Assembly (NCBI RefSeq): GCF_900101785.1
Contig: NZ_LT629688.1
Coordinates: forward strand, 2,728,001-2,792,000
DNA: 64,000 bases
Reading direction: 5' to 3'
Source of the DNA: Auraticoccus monumenti
Lineage (GTDB): Bacteria; Actinomycetota; Actinomycetes; Propionibacteriales; Propionibacteriaceae
Positions within the stretch are counted from its first letter, which is position 1; every line of letters begins with the position of its first letter. The notes under the pieces are model-generated. The model ran no database searches. It saw nothing but the letters and a program-made list of their open reading frames with translations, and was not told where the DNA came from. This document shows, piece after piece, positions 1 through 8,963 of the stretch. A program made the position numbers and the translations under genes.

Positions 1-89
1 ACGGGCGCAGGGAACCAGGTGTCCAGCACCTGACCGTCGTCGGTGGTCGTGGCCAGGCCCCAGCCGTGGGCGGTACGGGTCTCAGACAT
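1..89 (-). CDS. dapD: tetrahydrodipicolinate N-succinyltransferase, N-terminal part
   Basis: Only the first 29 codons lie in the window; the gene runs off the left edge. The start reads MSETRTAHGWGLATTT and continues into VLDTWFPAP, which matches the N terminus of actinobacterial DapD, the enzyme that succinylates tetrahydrodipicolinate in the lysine/diaminopimelate pathway. It is divergent from dapE, which removes the same succinyl group two steps later, and this supports the call. A TACGCT hexamer (102 down to 97) stands 7 nt before the ATG, so the mRNA is probably leaderless. The catalytic left-handed beta-helix domain is not visible. Confidence 0.85.
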   Translation of the reverse strand, partial: MSETRTAHGWGLATTTDDGQVLDTWFPAP

Positions 90-174
90 GGCGCCGAGCG
101 TAGTGGAGGCGGGCGGTCGAGCCGGTCGCCGCCGGATGGCGGTGCGGCACCGGTTGATCGGTAGGGTCGCCGCC

Positions 175-1251
175 ATGAGCCTGGACCTGACTGCCGACCT
201 GCCCGACCTGCTGCAGGCCCTGGTCGACATCGAGTCGGTGAGCGGGGACGAGGCGCGGATCGCCGACGAGGTCGAGACGGCGCTGAGGGCGCTGCCGCAC
301 CTGGAGGTCGACCGCGACGGCGACACGGTGGTGGCGCGGACCCGGCTCGGCCGGGACGAGCGCGTGGTCGTGGCCGGTCACCTGGACACGGTCCCGGTGG
401 CGGCGAACCTGCCGTCCCGACGGCTGGAGGTGGACGGCGTCGACGCCGTCTGGGGGCGGGGCAGCTGCGACATGAAGGGTGGGGTCGCGGTGGCGCTGGC
501 GGTGGCCGCGGCGGCCCGCGAGCCCGTCCGCGACGTCACCTGGATCTTCTACGACCAGGAGGAGGTCGAGGCCGAGCGCAACGGCCTCGGACGGGTGGCG
601 GCCAGCCACCCCGACTGGCTGGACGCCTCCTTCGCCGTGCTGGGCGAGCCCACCGGTGCCCGGGTGGAGGGCGGCTGCCAGGGGACGATGCGGGGCCGGA
701 TCGAGCTGCGCGGGACCGCCGCCCACTCCGCGCGGGCCTGGATGGGCCACAACGCCATCCACGACGCGGCCGACGTGCTGAGCCGGTTGCGCGACTACGA
801 GCCCCGGCAGGTCGAGGTGGACGGCCTGGGCTACCACGAGGGCCTCAACGCGGTGTCGGTCAGTGGGGGCATCGCCGGCAACGTCATCCCCGACCGCTGC
901 GTGGTCGACGTCAACTTCCGCTTCGCCCCCGACCGGAGCCCGGAGGAGGCGGTGGACTTCGTGCGGGACCTCTTCGCCCCGCACGAGGTCGAGGTGATGG
1001 ACCTCTCCGCCGGAGCCCGGCCCGGACTGGACCAGCCGGCGGCGGCGGCGTTCGTGGCGGCGGTGGGTGGTGAGCCTCGGGCCAAGTTCGGCTGGACCGA
1101 CGTGGCGCGGTTCTCCGCGGTCGGGGTGCCGGCGGTCAACTTCGGCCCCGGGGACCCGAGCAAGGCCCACGCCGACGACGAGTTCTGCCCGGTCGCGGAC
1201 CTGCACACCTGCCACGACGCGCTGCTGAGGTGGCTGACCGACACCCGGTGA
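175..1251 (+). CDS. dapE: succinyl-diaminopimelate desuccinylase
   Basis: M20-family zinc peptidase, 358 aa, that hydrolyses N-succinyl-LL-diaminopimelate to succinate and LL-DAP in the cytoplasm, for lysine and peptidoglycan. Metal-site motifs are present: GHLDT (His69, Asp71), GSCDMKGG (Asp99) and the acidic DQEE (Glu129/Glu130, general base and ligand). The dimerisation domain follows, with RGTAAHSARAWMG near residue 180. A longer frame opens at 43, but ATG 175 fits family length and has TAGGGT at 162-167, 7 nt upstream, the usual leaderless layout here. The divergent dapD neighbour supports the role. Confidence 0.93.
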   Translation: MSLDLTADLPDLLQALVDIESVSGDEARIADEVETALRALPHLEVDRDGDTVVARTRLGRDERVVVAGHLDTVPVAANLPSRRLEVDGVDAVWGRGSCDMKGGVAVALAVAAAAREPVRDVTWIFYDQEEVEAERNGLGRVAASHPDWLDASFAVLGEPTGARVEGGCQGTMRGRIELRGTAAHSARAWMGHNAIHDAADVLSRLRDYEPRQVEVDGLGYHEGLNAVSVSGGIAGNVIPDRCVVDVNFRFAPDRSPEEAVDFVRDLFAPHEVEVMDLSAGARPGLDQPAAAAFVAAVGGEPRAKFGWTDVARFSAVGVPAVNFGPGDPSKAHADDEFCPVADLHTCHDALLRWLTDTR

Positions 1252-1278
1252 CGTCGTGGGGCCCCGTGGCGTCGCGGC

Positions 1279-2679
1279 TCAGTCGGTCGGGTACTCCTCT
1301 GAGGTCCTGGTGCCCGCGCCGAGCAGCGCACGGGTGAGCTCCTCGGAGGAGGAGAGGAGCTGCTCCAGGGCGACCTCGAGGTCGCCGTCGCCGGGCTCGC
1401 CGCCCCGTTCCACGGCCCGCAGCACCACTCGACGCATCAGCTCCTTGGCGAAGGAGGCGGTCATGCCCTGCGCGCGCTCGGCGGCGGCGTGCAGCGCCTC
1501 GGCTCCGAGCGGAAGGCCCTCGGCGTAGAGGGTGAAGAGCCGGGCCCGGGCCTCGTCGTCGGGAAGGTCCACGGGCACCGCGAGGTCGACCCGTCCGGGG
1601 CGTTCGGCCAGGGCGCGCTCCAGCAGCTCGACCGGGTTGGTGGTCATGACGAAGGCGACGTCGGCGTCCCCGTCGAGGCCGTCCAGCGCGTCGAGCAGGG
1701 CGAAGAGCAGCGGCTGCGGTCCGTGCTCGTAGCGGTCCTGGGCGATCAGGTCGACGTCCTCGAGGACCACCATGGCCGGCTGCAGGGCGCGAGCCAGCTC
1801 GGTCGCCTCGCTGATCAGGGAGATGGCGGGACCGGTCAGCAGGACCACCGTCGTGCCCTCGGTGCGCGAGATCAGGTGGCGGACCGTGTGGGTCTTGCCG
1901 GTGCCGGGGGGACCGTAGAGCAGGATGCCCCGTTTGAGGTGGCGCCCTGCGGCGCGCAGGGCCTCGCGGTGCTCACCGATCCCGATGACGTGGTCGACGA
2001 CCCGGTCCAGGACGCCGTCGGGCAGCACCACGTCGGAGGCGAGGACCGTGGGGCGCTGGACGAACGTGGTCCCGCTGGGCGGACCGGAGTGGGACTGCTC
2101 GGCGAAGCTGATCACCTGTCCGCGCAGGACGCTCTTCTCCCTCATCAGGCGCCGGATCTCGCCCAGCAGCCTGCCGGCGGCCGCGGGGTCGGTGGCCACG
2201 ACGTCGAGGCGTGGCTCGTCCTGGCCGTAGCGCGATCGGGCCGCGGCCTGCAGCACGACCACCGGGGAGCCCTCGAAGGTGAAGAGGTGGAGGCCGAGGG
2301 CGACCACCTGCCGCTGGGTGCTGGGGCCGGTGGCCACCCTCGGTGTAGTCCACCGCTCCCTGCTCGACGTTCGCGAGGGGGTTGCTCAGCAGGTCGGTGA
2401 CCGACTCGAGCGCCATCTTGCCGACGCTGTTGACCCCGACGAGCCGGGCGCCCGGGTCGGTGGCGGCGAGGGAGCTGACGGCGATGTCGGCATCGACCAG
2501 CCGGTGCTCGGCGATGGTCTCGGTGACCACGGGGAGCTGGTCGACCGGGTCCCGAGGTGCTCCTCGACGAGCTCCCCCGTCGGGGTCAGTGTGCTGGCCA
2601 CCCGCTCCCGCACGACCTGCTCCATGAACTGGCGGAAGGTCTCGACGAAGGCGCGCTGGTCATCATCCATCCCGCTCAT
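1279..2679 (-). pseudogene. AAA-family ATPase with two compensating frameshifts
   Basis: AAA+ ATPase of unknown role. The intact downstream frame (2337 to 1279) holds Walker A GPPGTGKT, Walker B MVVLEDVDLI, a sensor-like MTTNP and the lid. Homologous-looking N-terminal sequence continues upstream in other frames: MDDDQRAFVETFRQFMEQ (starting near 2670-2679), then VTETIAEHRLVDADIA up to about 2340. Joining them needs one missing base in a C run at 2551-2553 and one extra base near 2338, which together restore the frame. Either the N-terminal region is truly broken, or these are sequencing errors; a shorter protein from GTG 2337 is also possible. Upstream lies another decayed gene, which favours real decay. 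Substrate unknown. Confidence 0.7.
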
Positions 2680-2740
2680 CCTGCCCAGCGACGGGGTCGC
2701 CGTACCCCGTGGCGGGGTCTTGCGGTCCGCGGAGGGGCCG

Positions 2741-3115
2741 GCCGTTCCGACAGCAGGTCGGCGAGGTGGTGCTCGGTCTGCTACCACCGCTGGGTCGTCG
2801 AGGACGCGCCGGTCCCTCGCCCTCGTCCACCATCAGCTCGTTCCCGGGCCAGCGCCGGTGGACCTCTCAGGCCGTGACCACGGGCCCGCTCACGTCGAGG
2901 CGGCCGACCAGGGTCGTGACCCGGTCGGTGGTCCTGGCTGGGATCGACGACACCCGCGCTGCTCGAACCCGATCAACCGGACCCGCGGGTCGACCCGGTC
3001 GACGGAGCCGCCCGGCCCAGCGACCCGCCTGGGCCGCCGTGCAGGAGGATCACCGGGATGCCGTCCGGGTCGCCGGACTCCACCCCGTACCTGCACTGGC
3101 CGTCCGCCGTCGAGA
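2741..3115 (-). pseudogene. proline iminopeptidase remnant
   Basis: Fragments in shifting frames resemble an alpha/beta-hydrolase of the prolyl aminopeptidase family. First comes GDPDGIPVILLHGGPGGS (the HGGPGG oxyanion motif), then in another frame VRLIGFEQRGCRRS (family: VVLFDQRGCGRS), then in a third TTLVGRLDVSGPVVTA and VHRRWPGNELMV (family C-terminal GRLDVSGP...AWPG). About 200 residues between the second and third blocks, including the nucleophile Ser region, are missing, and a TAG interrupts the last part. An internal deletion plus several frameshifts make it non-functional. Boundaries are approximate. Confidence 0.6.
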
Positions 3116-3315
3116 GGGGAGGAACGGGGCACCGGCCACCCGGGGCGGTCACCCAGGGTGGCACCGGCCACGGCGGGCGGGGACCGCCACCAGCCACGGG
3201 CCGAGAGGCCCGTCGCTCCGTGAGGCACGCCGAGGGACGCCAGCACGCACGCGCGCCACCGGACCCGGGACGTGGTGTCCCGAGCCGGTGGCGTGGGTCT
3301 GGGCCTAGGTCTGGG

Positions 3316-4992
3316 TCAGCCGACAGGCGTCGGCGCACGGGCTGGTGCCCGTGACGTCGAGCGTCCCGGCGGTGACCCGGACGCCTGATGTGGGGTCGCG
3401 GAACGTCGTGCCGTCGACGTCGGGCGGTCGCCGACGGCGTCGACGGCGTCGACGTCGATGGTGGCACCGTCGGGTCCGCGTCGGAAGCGGAGGCCATGGG
3501 GGCTGGTCCACTCGTAGTGGCCGAGGGCGACCATGCGGTAGCGCCATCGGGTGTGGGTCTTGAGCCGGTGGTGCTTGCGGCACAGCGGGGCGAGGTTGTC
3601 GGTGGAGGTCGGCCCGCCGGTGTCGTAGGGCTGGATGTGGTCGGCGTCGGTGGACCACTTGGCGGTGCCGTCCCTTCGCTCCCTCTGGGAGCGCGGATGG
3701 GCGGGGCGGCTGCACCAGGGGAAGACGCAGGTGCGGTCGCGGAGGGCGATGTGCTCGCGGATCCGGTCGGGGGCGTCGTAGCCGTCGGCGGTGAGGGTGG
3801 TGTTGAGGTCGATCACCGGTCGGACGGTGATCTTGGTGTCGGGGCGTCCGCACCAGTCGCGGATCTGGTCGGCGGTGACGGGGGTGCCGGTGTTGCCCAC
3901 CCAGCCGGACGTGCTGGTGCCGGTGAGCGCGTCGGCGGAGAGGTGGAGGTAGAGGGTCACCCGCGCGGGTGCTCGACCCGGCCAGACGGTCGTCGGTGAG
4001 CGATCGGTCGCCGCGTCGGGTGCTGCTGAGCCGGGGGTCTGGTCGGCGTGCCCGGTGTCGGCGGCGGCCGCAGCCGGGGCGTCGGCCGGCACGGCGGTGC
4101 GCGCCTCAGGGGTCGCTCCGCTTCGGGCGTCGGCCGTGGGTCCGGCGGGGTCGCTGGTGCTTTCGCTGGCTCCCGCTCCGGCGGGCGTCGCGGAGGGTGT
4201 GGCGGTGGTGTCGAGCAGGTCGGGCTGAGGGGTGGTCAGGTCGAGGGCCGGCTGGGACCGGGCCAGCTCACCAGCGGCCATGGACCGGCGGACGTCGAGG
4301 CTCTTGTCGACTCCGGCCTCGGCGAGCATCCGCGCTCCGGCGCCGATGGCGGCGTTGAGGTCGAGGGCGTCGGGGAGGTCGAGGACCCCGACGACCTCCG
4401 CGAGGCCGTGTCGGCGGCCGTCTTGGTCGGGGAAGATGTCGAAGCGACGCTTCTCCTCCGCCTCGACCCGCTGCCGCTCGGCCTCATCGGGCATGTACCG
4501 GGTGATCGCGGTGGTGATCAGCCGGTCCAGCTGGGTCAGACCGACCTTCCCGGTGACGGCGGAGACCTGGTCGTCGACGAAGGTCGCTGCTTCTCGGGTG
4601 AGGTGCATGGTGCGTCCGGCGACCAGGCGGGCCTGCCACGGGGCGACCTTGCCGGTGTGGACCAGTGCCCACAGCCGGGGGAGTCGGTGACGCAGTTCGA
4701 GGGCCTGCCCGATGAGGGTGGTGCCGGCGTCGGTGGAGCAGCGCAGGGCGGCGGCGAGCTCGGCGATGCAGCCCTCGTCGACCTCCGGGGTTCCTTCACC
4801 TGCGAGTGGTGCGCCGGTGGGGCGGCCGCCGTGGGTGGCGGTGGCGGTGTAGTCGTCTTCGACCGGTGGGTGGAGATCGGCCCACTCGGCGGCAATCCGG
4901 AGCACGGCAGCGGCGGCTGCGTGCTCGGCCGCGCGGTGTCCGCGCACGTCGGCCAGCAGGGTGGCTGCGGCGTCGGTGCGGTGCTTCGTCAT
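3316..4992 (-). CDS. DUF222 and HNH endonuclease domain protein
   Basis: 558 aa. The N-terminal half is a DUF222-type helical domain. Residues about 230-330 are a low-complexity Ala/Thr/Pro/Asp linker. Near residue 450 the HNH nuclease motif appears as DADHIQPYDTGG followed by NLAPLCRKHHRLKTH, with a Cys-containing DRTCVFPWCSRPAH just before. The family is multicopy in actinobacteria, often called 13E12-repeat proteins, and no firm function is known. The linker is longer than the core would need. The start is ATG 4992 with TAGATT (5004-4999) 6 nt upstream, so probably leaderless. Confidence 0.88.
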   Translation of the reverse strand: MTKHRTDAAATLLADVRGHRAAEHAAAAAVLRIAAEWADLHPPVEDDYTATATHGGRPTGAPLAGEGTPEVDEGCIAELAAALRCSTDAGTTLIGQALELRHRLPRLWALVHTGKVAPWQARLVAGRTMHLTREAATFVDDQVSAVTGKVGLTQLDRLITTAITRYMPDEAERQRVEAEEKRRFDIFPDQDGRRHGLAEVVGVLDLPDALDLNAAIGAGARMLAEAGVDKSLDVRRSMAAGELARSQPALDLTTPQPDLLDTTATPSATPAGAGASESTSDPAGPTADARSGATPEARTAVPADAPAAAAADTGHADQTPGSAAPDAATDRSPTTVWPGRAPARVTLYLHLSADALTGTSTSGWVGNTGTPVTADQIRDWCGRPDTKITVRPVIDLNTTLTADGYDAPDRIREHIALRDRTCVFPWCSRPAHPRSQRERRDGTAKWSTDADHIQPYDTGGPTSTDNLAPLCRKHHRLKTHTRWRYRMVALGHYEWTSPHGLRFRRGPDGATIDVDAVDAVGDRPTSTARRSATPHQASGSPPGRSTSRAPARAPTPVG

Positions 4993-5116
4993 GCCCTTAA
5001 TCTACGGCGCAGGACTGACAGAATCGGATGTGCGTTCGAATCTGTGGACAACTCCGTAGGTCGTCACGCCCGCGGTGGCCACCCCGGCAGCCGTCACCTC
5101 CGGCAGTCCGTCACGT

Positions 5117-5137
5117 TCCGAGGTCGTCATCCTCGGA
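5117..5137. repeat. inverted repeat in the 243-bp gap after the HNH gene
   Basis: TCCGAGG, a 7-nt loop, then CCTCGGA form a perfect 7-bp hairpin between the divergently transcribed HNH and DinB-like genes. No T tract follows on either strand. It could be an operator or a structured leader; nothing else stands out in this gap. Confidence 0.35.
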
Positions 5138-5235
5138 CGTCGCCACCGCGGCCACGCGCGATACCGCGGCCCAAGCGCCAGACCTGTCGGGTCTGTCCAA
5201 GAACTACCGCCACCCGCGCCGCTAGCGTCAGGGTC

Positions 5236-5901
5236 ATGACCACGGACCAGCCCACCGCACCCGCCTCGACCACCGACCACCGCCCGAGCGACGAGCCGTC
5301 CGCCGCGGCACCCGACGCCACCCAGCACGACACCATCGACCGTGCCGACGCAGACGACGCTGTGCCGCGGTTCACCGCCAGGACCGCGCGCTTCACGGCC
5401 GTGCTCGACGGCGCGGCCGGGAGCTGGGACGCCCCCACCCCCTGCGACGGGTGGACGGTCCGCGACGTCGTGGAGCACGTGGTCAGCACCGAGCGCGACT
5501 TCCTGGGCCGGCACGGCGTCCACGTCGGCGAGGCGCTCGCCACCACCGACCCGGCTGCCGCCTGGCGCGAGCACCTCACCGCGGTGACCGAAGGGCTGTC
5601 CCGCGAGGTCGCCGCCCGCGGCTACGACGGCTGGTTCGGGCCCACCACGATCGGCGACACCATGGCCGACTTCTACGGCTGGGACCTCGTCGTGCACAGC
5701 TGGGACGTCGCCCGGGCCACCTCGCAGGAGTGGGTCATCGACGAGGAGGAGGTGCGGTCGATGTCCGCCACGACCGACGGCTGGGGCGAGGCGCTCTACA
5801 GCGAGGGCATCTGCACCGCGCCGGTGGACGTCCCCGACGACGCCTCCGGGCAGGACCGGCTGCTGGCCCGGCTCGGGCGCGACCCCTACTGGAGCCGCTG
5901 A
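5236..5901 (+). CDS. TIGR03086-type DinB/mycothiol-dependent enzyme family protein
   Basis: 221 aa. After a disordered, Asp/Ala/Thr-rich N-terminal stretch (about 40 aa) comes the four-helix maleylpyruvate-isomerase-like fold: WDAPTPCDGWTVRDVVEHV (metal-ligand His in DVVEH), a central TMADFYGWDLVVHSWDVARA carrying the second HxxxD pattern, and a C-terminal helix ending in LGRDPYWS. These match the actinobacterial TIGR03086 family, thought to bind a divalent metal and use mycothiol; the substrate is unknown. TAGCGT at 5223-5228 is 7 nt before ATG 5236. The N-terminal extension is longer than typical. Confidence 0.82.
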   Translation: MTTDQPTAPASTTDHRPSDEPSAAAPDATQHDTIDRADADDAVPRFTARTARFTAVLDGAAGSWDAPTPCDGWTVRDVVEHVVSTERDFLGRHGVHVGEALATTDPAAAWREHLTAVTEGLSREVAARGYDGWFGPTTIGDTMADFYGWDLVVHSWDVARATSQEWVIDEEEVRSMSATTDGWGEALYSEGICTAPVDVPDDASGQDRLLARLGRDPYWSR

Positions 5902-5931
5902 GGACGCGTCGCACCCGACGCCACGAGGTCG

Positions 5932-8052
5932 TCAGCCGGGCAGCACGTCCTCCTCGACGACCACGTCGTCGGGGCTGCGGTCCGGCCGCCACCCGCGCCA
6001 GGACGGGTGGCGGATCCGGCCGGTCGGCGTCCAGTCCATGTACTCGACCTCCCCGACCAGCTCCGGGTCCACCCAGGTCACGTCGACGGTGTCCGGGCGG
6101 GGGACGTCGGGCACCGGGCAGTCCGGACGCCGGAGCGGCTCCAGCAGACGGGCGGCCTCGCGCAGCGCGGACTGGGAGAACCCGGTCCCCACCCGGCCCG
6201 CGTACTGCAGCCCGCCGTCGCGGGGCACCGCCATCACCAGCGAGCCGAGCGCGCCGTCGCGGCTGCCCTGACCGGCCTTCCAGCCGATGACGACGACCTC
6301 CTGGGCCTTCACCACCTTGATCTTCACCCACTGCTCGCTGCGCGCCCCCGGGTGGTAGCGGGAGCCGACCCGCTTGGCCACCAGCCCCTCCATGCCCATC
6401 GCCCGGCTGACCTCCATGGCCGCCGCGAAGTCCGAGCCCAGCGCGGGCGGGACCTGGATCCGCGCGTCGAGTCCCACCTCCTCGACCAGCTCCTCCAGCC
6501 GCTCCCGGCGCTCCTCGTAGGGCCGCTCGACCAGGCGCTCGCCGTCCAGCTGGAGCAGGTCGAAGCAGATCAGCTGCACGGGGACGCCGCGGGCCACCCG
6601 GGCGACGTCGGCCGCGCGGGCCAGGTTGATCCGCTGCTGCAGCCGGGCGAAGCTCGGTCGTCCGGCCGCGTCGAGGGCCACCACCTCGGCGTCCAGCACC
6701 ACCCGGCGGGCGCGGAGCGGCTCCAGGGCCGCCGTCAGCTCGGGGTAGGTCGAGGCCATCGGCAGGCCCCGCCGCGACACCAGCCGCACCCCCTGCTCGT
6801 CGGCGTGCACCACCGCGCGGACGCCGTCCCACTTCATCTCGAAGACCCAGCCGTCCTCGTCGGAGAAGGTGTCGCGACGTCCGCCGGGTGAACTGGCCAG
6901 CATGGGCAGGTAGCTGGTGTCGGCCTCCTCCTCGGCGGGTCCCCCGCCCCCCGCCCCGCCCCCCGCCCCGCCCCCCGCCACGCTCGCCGGGGCGTCGACG
7001 GGCTCACGACGGCGCGAGGACGTGCCCGCAGCTGCCCCACGAGTCCCACCGGAGGACCGTCCACCGGGCTCCGACGACCCCGTCGAGCCACCCTCCGTGC
7101 CCCCGGCCGCCGCGCTCGACGGTCCGCCGGACGCCGTCCCCGGGTGCTGCTCCCGCCCACCACCGGGCAGCAGCACCGCCATCGGGTCGCCCAGCGTCGC
7201 GGCCCGCTCCAGCACCTCCGCCAGCTCCAGCTGGGCCAGTGCCGGGTCGTCCAGCTCCTCCCAGGTCCTGGGGGCCGCCACCCACGGACGTCCCCGCCCC
7301 CGCAACGAGTACGGCGCGATGGTCGTCTTGGCGCCGTTGTTCTGGCTCCAGTCCAGGAACACCTTGCCGGGACGCTCGCTCCGTCGCATCACCGAGATCA
7401 CCAGGTCCGGGTGCAACCGCTGCAGCACCCCGGCGATGTCCCGCGCCCAGGTGCTGACCTCCTCGCTGCTCCGCGACCCGTCCAGGGCGGCGTAGAGGTG
7501 GATGCCCTTGCTCCCGCTGGTCACCGGCACCGTGGTCAGCTCCAGCTCGGCCAGCAGGTCGCGTGCGCTGCGGGCCACGAGCGCGCACTCCGCCAGCCCG
7601 ACGCCCGGACCGGGGTCGAGGTCGAGCACCAGCCGGTCCGGGTTCAGCGGGCGCCCCCGGGCGTCGAAGCGCCACTGCGGCACGTGCAGCTCGATGGCGG
7701 CCAGCTGGGCGAACCAGGTCAGCGTCGCCACGTCGTCGGCCACCGGGTAGTCCACCGGCCGGTCCGAGTGCTGCACCCGCACCCGCCGGACCCAGTCCGG
7801 CGTCCCCGAGTCGATGTTCTTGGTGAAGAAGACCAGCTCGCGGCCACCGTCGGTCCGTCCGGCCCCCTCCGGCCACCGCTTCCGGGTCGTCGGCCGGTCC
7901 CGGACGTGGGGGAGCAGCAGCGGGGCGATCTCGGAGTAGTAGTGCAGCAGCTCGGCCTTGGTGGTGCCCGACCCCGCGAACAGCACCTTGTCCAGGTTGG
8001 TCAGCCGGAGGGTGCGTCCCTCGACGGTGATCTGCTGACCCTGGGCAGGCAT
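5932..8052 (-). CDS. ligD: non-homologous end-joining DNA ligase LigD (polymerase plus ligase)
   Basis: 706 aa enzyme for double-strand break repair by NHEJ. The N-terminal part (about 1-290) is the archaeo-eukaryotic primase-type polymerase domain, with LNPDRLVLDLDPG holding catalytic Asp residues. After a low-complexity Gly/Ser linker (about 300-385) comes the ATP-dependent ligase: FEMKWDGVRAVVH carries the adenylated Lys, and an OB-fold C terminus follows. No 3'-phosphoesterase domain is present, unlike mycobacterial LigD, so end cleaning would need another protein. ATG 8052 is chosen over GTG 8058 because TACGAT (8064-8059) is 6 nt upstream of it. Its partner Ku is at 36.9 kb. Confidence 0.92.
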   Translation of the reverse strand: MPAQGQQITVEGRTLRLTNLDKVLFAGSGTTKAELLHYYSEIAPLLLPHVRDRPTTRKRWPEGAGRTDGGRELVFFTKNIDSGTPDWVRRVRVQHSDRPVDYPVADDVATLTWFAQLAAIELHVPQWRFDARGRPLNPDRLVLDLDPGPGVGLAECALVARSARDLLAELELTTVPVTSGSKGIHLYAALDGSRSSEEVSTWARDIAGVLQRLHPDLVISVMRRSERPGKVFLDWSQNNGAKTTIAPYSLRGRGRPWVAAPRTWEELDDPALAQLELAEVLERAATLGDPMAVLLPGGGREQHPGTASGGPSSAAAGGTEGGSTGSSEPGGRSSGGTRGAAAGTSSRRREPVDAPASVAGGGAGGGAGGGGPAEEEADTSYLPMLASSPGGRRDTFSDEDGWVFEMKWDGVRAVVHADEQGVRLVSRRGLPMASTYPELTAALEPLRARRVVLDAEVVALDAAGRPSFARLQQRINLARAADVARVARGVPVQLICFDLLQLDGERLVERPYEERRERLEELVEEVGLDARIQVPPALGSDFAAAMEVSRAMGMEGLVAKRVGSRYHPGARSEQWVKIKVVKAQEVVVIGWKAGQGSRDGALGSLVMAVPRDGGLQYAGRVGTGFSQSALREAARLLEPLRRPDCPVPDVPRPDTVDVTWVDPELVGEVEYMDWTPTGRIRHPSWRGWRPDRSPDDVVVEEDVLPG
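6941..6979. repeat. C-rich tandem repeat inside the ligD linker
   Basis: An almost pure C/G tract built from repeated CCCCGCC-like units encodes a Gly/Ala run in the linker between the polymerase and ligase domains of LigD. Length variation by slippage here would change only linker length when in multiples of three; other changes would cut off the ligase domain. Confidence 0.6.
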
Positions 8053-8107
8053 GGGCACATCGTAGGGACCCCGGCCCGGGCCGCGGGTGCGCGGTTAGGG
8101 TGACCGC

Positions 8108-8917
8108 GTGACCCAGGAACCGCGCACACCCGCTCCCGGACCCGAGCCCGACCCCGTCGCCCCGAGCAACCGGCACCGACAGGGCCCGGTCGAGCGCGTG
8201 CTCGACGCCGAGCACCGCAGCACCACCGACCAGCACCTGCTCGACACGCGTGGGATCACCGAGTTCGTGCACACCGACCCGTGGCGGGTGCTGCGGATCC
8301 AGTCCGAGTTCGTCGAGGGCTTCGGCACGCTGGCCGAGACCGGCCCGGCCATCTCCGTCTTCGGCTCGGCCCGGCTGCGCCCGGGGCACCCGATGTACGC
8401 CGCCGCGGAGGAGGTCGGACGGCGTCTGGTGCAGGCCGGCTACGCGGTGATCACCGGCGGCGGTCCGGGCATCATGGAGGCGGCCAACAAGGGGGCCGCG
8501 GGGGCGGGAGGGACCTCGATCGGTCTCGGCATCGAGCTGCCCTTCGAGAGCCGGCTGAACGACTACGTCACCCTCGGCATCAACTTCCGCTACTTCTTCG
8601 CCCGTAAGACCATGTTCGTCAAGTACTCCCAGGGCTTCGTGGTGATGCCGGGCGGGTTCGGCACCTTCGACGAGCTGTTCGAGGCCCTCACCCTGGTCCA
8701 GACCGAGAAGGTGACGAACTTCCCGGTGGTGCTGTTCGGCACCTCCTACTGGCAGGGGCTGGTGGACTGGCTGCGGGACCAGGCGCTGGCCGAGGGCTGC
8801 ATCAACCCCGTCGACGTCGAGATGCTGCAGCTCAGCGACGACGTCGACGAGGTGCTGGACATCATGGTCAACAACCGCACCCCCTTCCTGCCCAGCCGCC
8901 GGCCGGTCGAGGGCTGA
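8108..8917 (+). CDS. TIGR00730 LOG-family Rossmann protein
   Basis: 269 aa. The LOG (lysine decarboxylase-like fold) family includes cytokinin riboside 5'-monophosphate phosphoribohydrolases, which cleave the N-glycosidic bond of nucleoside monophosphates. Both signature motifs are visible: GGGPGIMEAANKGA near residue 117 and PGGFGTFDE near residue 181. An N-terminal extension of about 70 aa precedes the fold. The gene starts at GTG 8108, with TAGGGT at 8096-8101, so it is probably leaderless. In M. tuberculosis the homologue (Rv1205) also lies near dapE. The actual substrate in this organism is not known. Confidence 0.9.
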   Translation: MTQEPRTPAPGPEPDPVAPSNRHRQGPVERVLDAEHRSTTDQHLLDTRGITEFVHTDPWRVLRIQSEFVEGFGTLAETGPAISVFGSARLRPGHPMYAAAEEVGRRLVQAGYAVITGGGPGIMEAANKGAAGAGGTSIGLGIELPFESRLNDYVTLGINFRYFFARKTMFVKYSQGFVVMPGGFGTFDELFEALTLVQTEKVTNFPVVLFGTSYWQGLVDWLRDQALAEGCINPVDVEMLQLSDDVDEVLDIMVNNRTPFLPSRRPVEG

Positions 8918-8963
8918 CCCGGCTCCGCGACCCGGGCCGACCGCCCCCGGCCCGCGCCCGGGC

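Noticed and set aside
6941-6979. C-rich tract as a CRISPR or regulatory repeat
   Set aside because: It is in frame inside ligD and encodes a Gly/Ala linker, so simple low-complexity coding DNA explains it.
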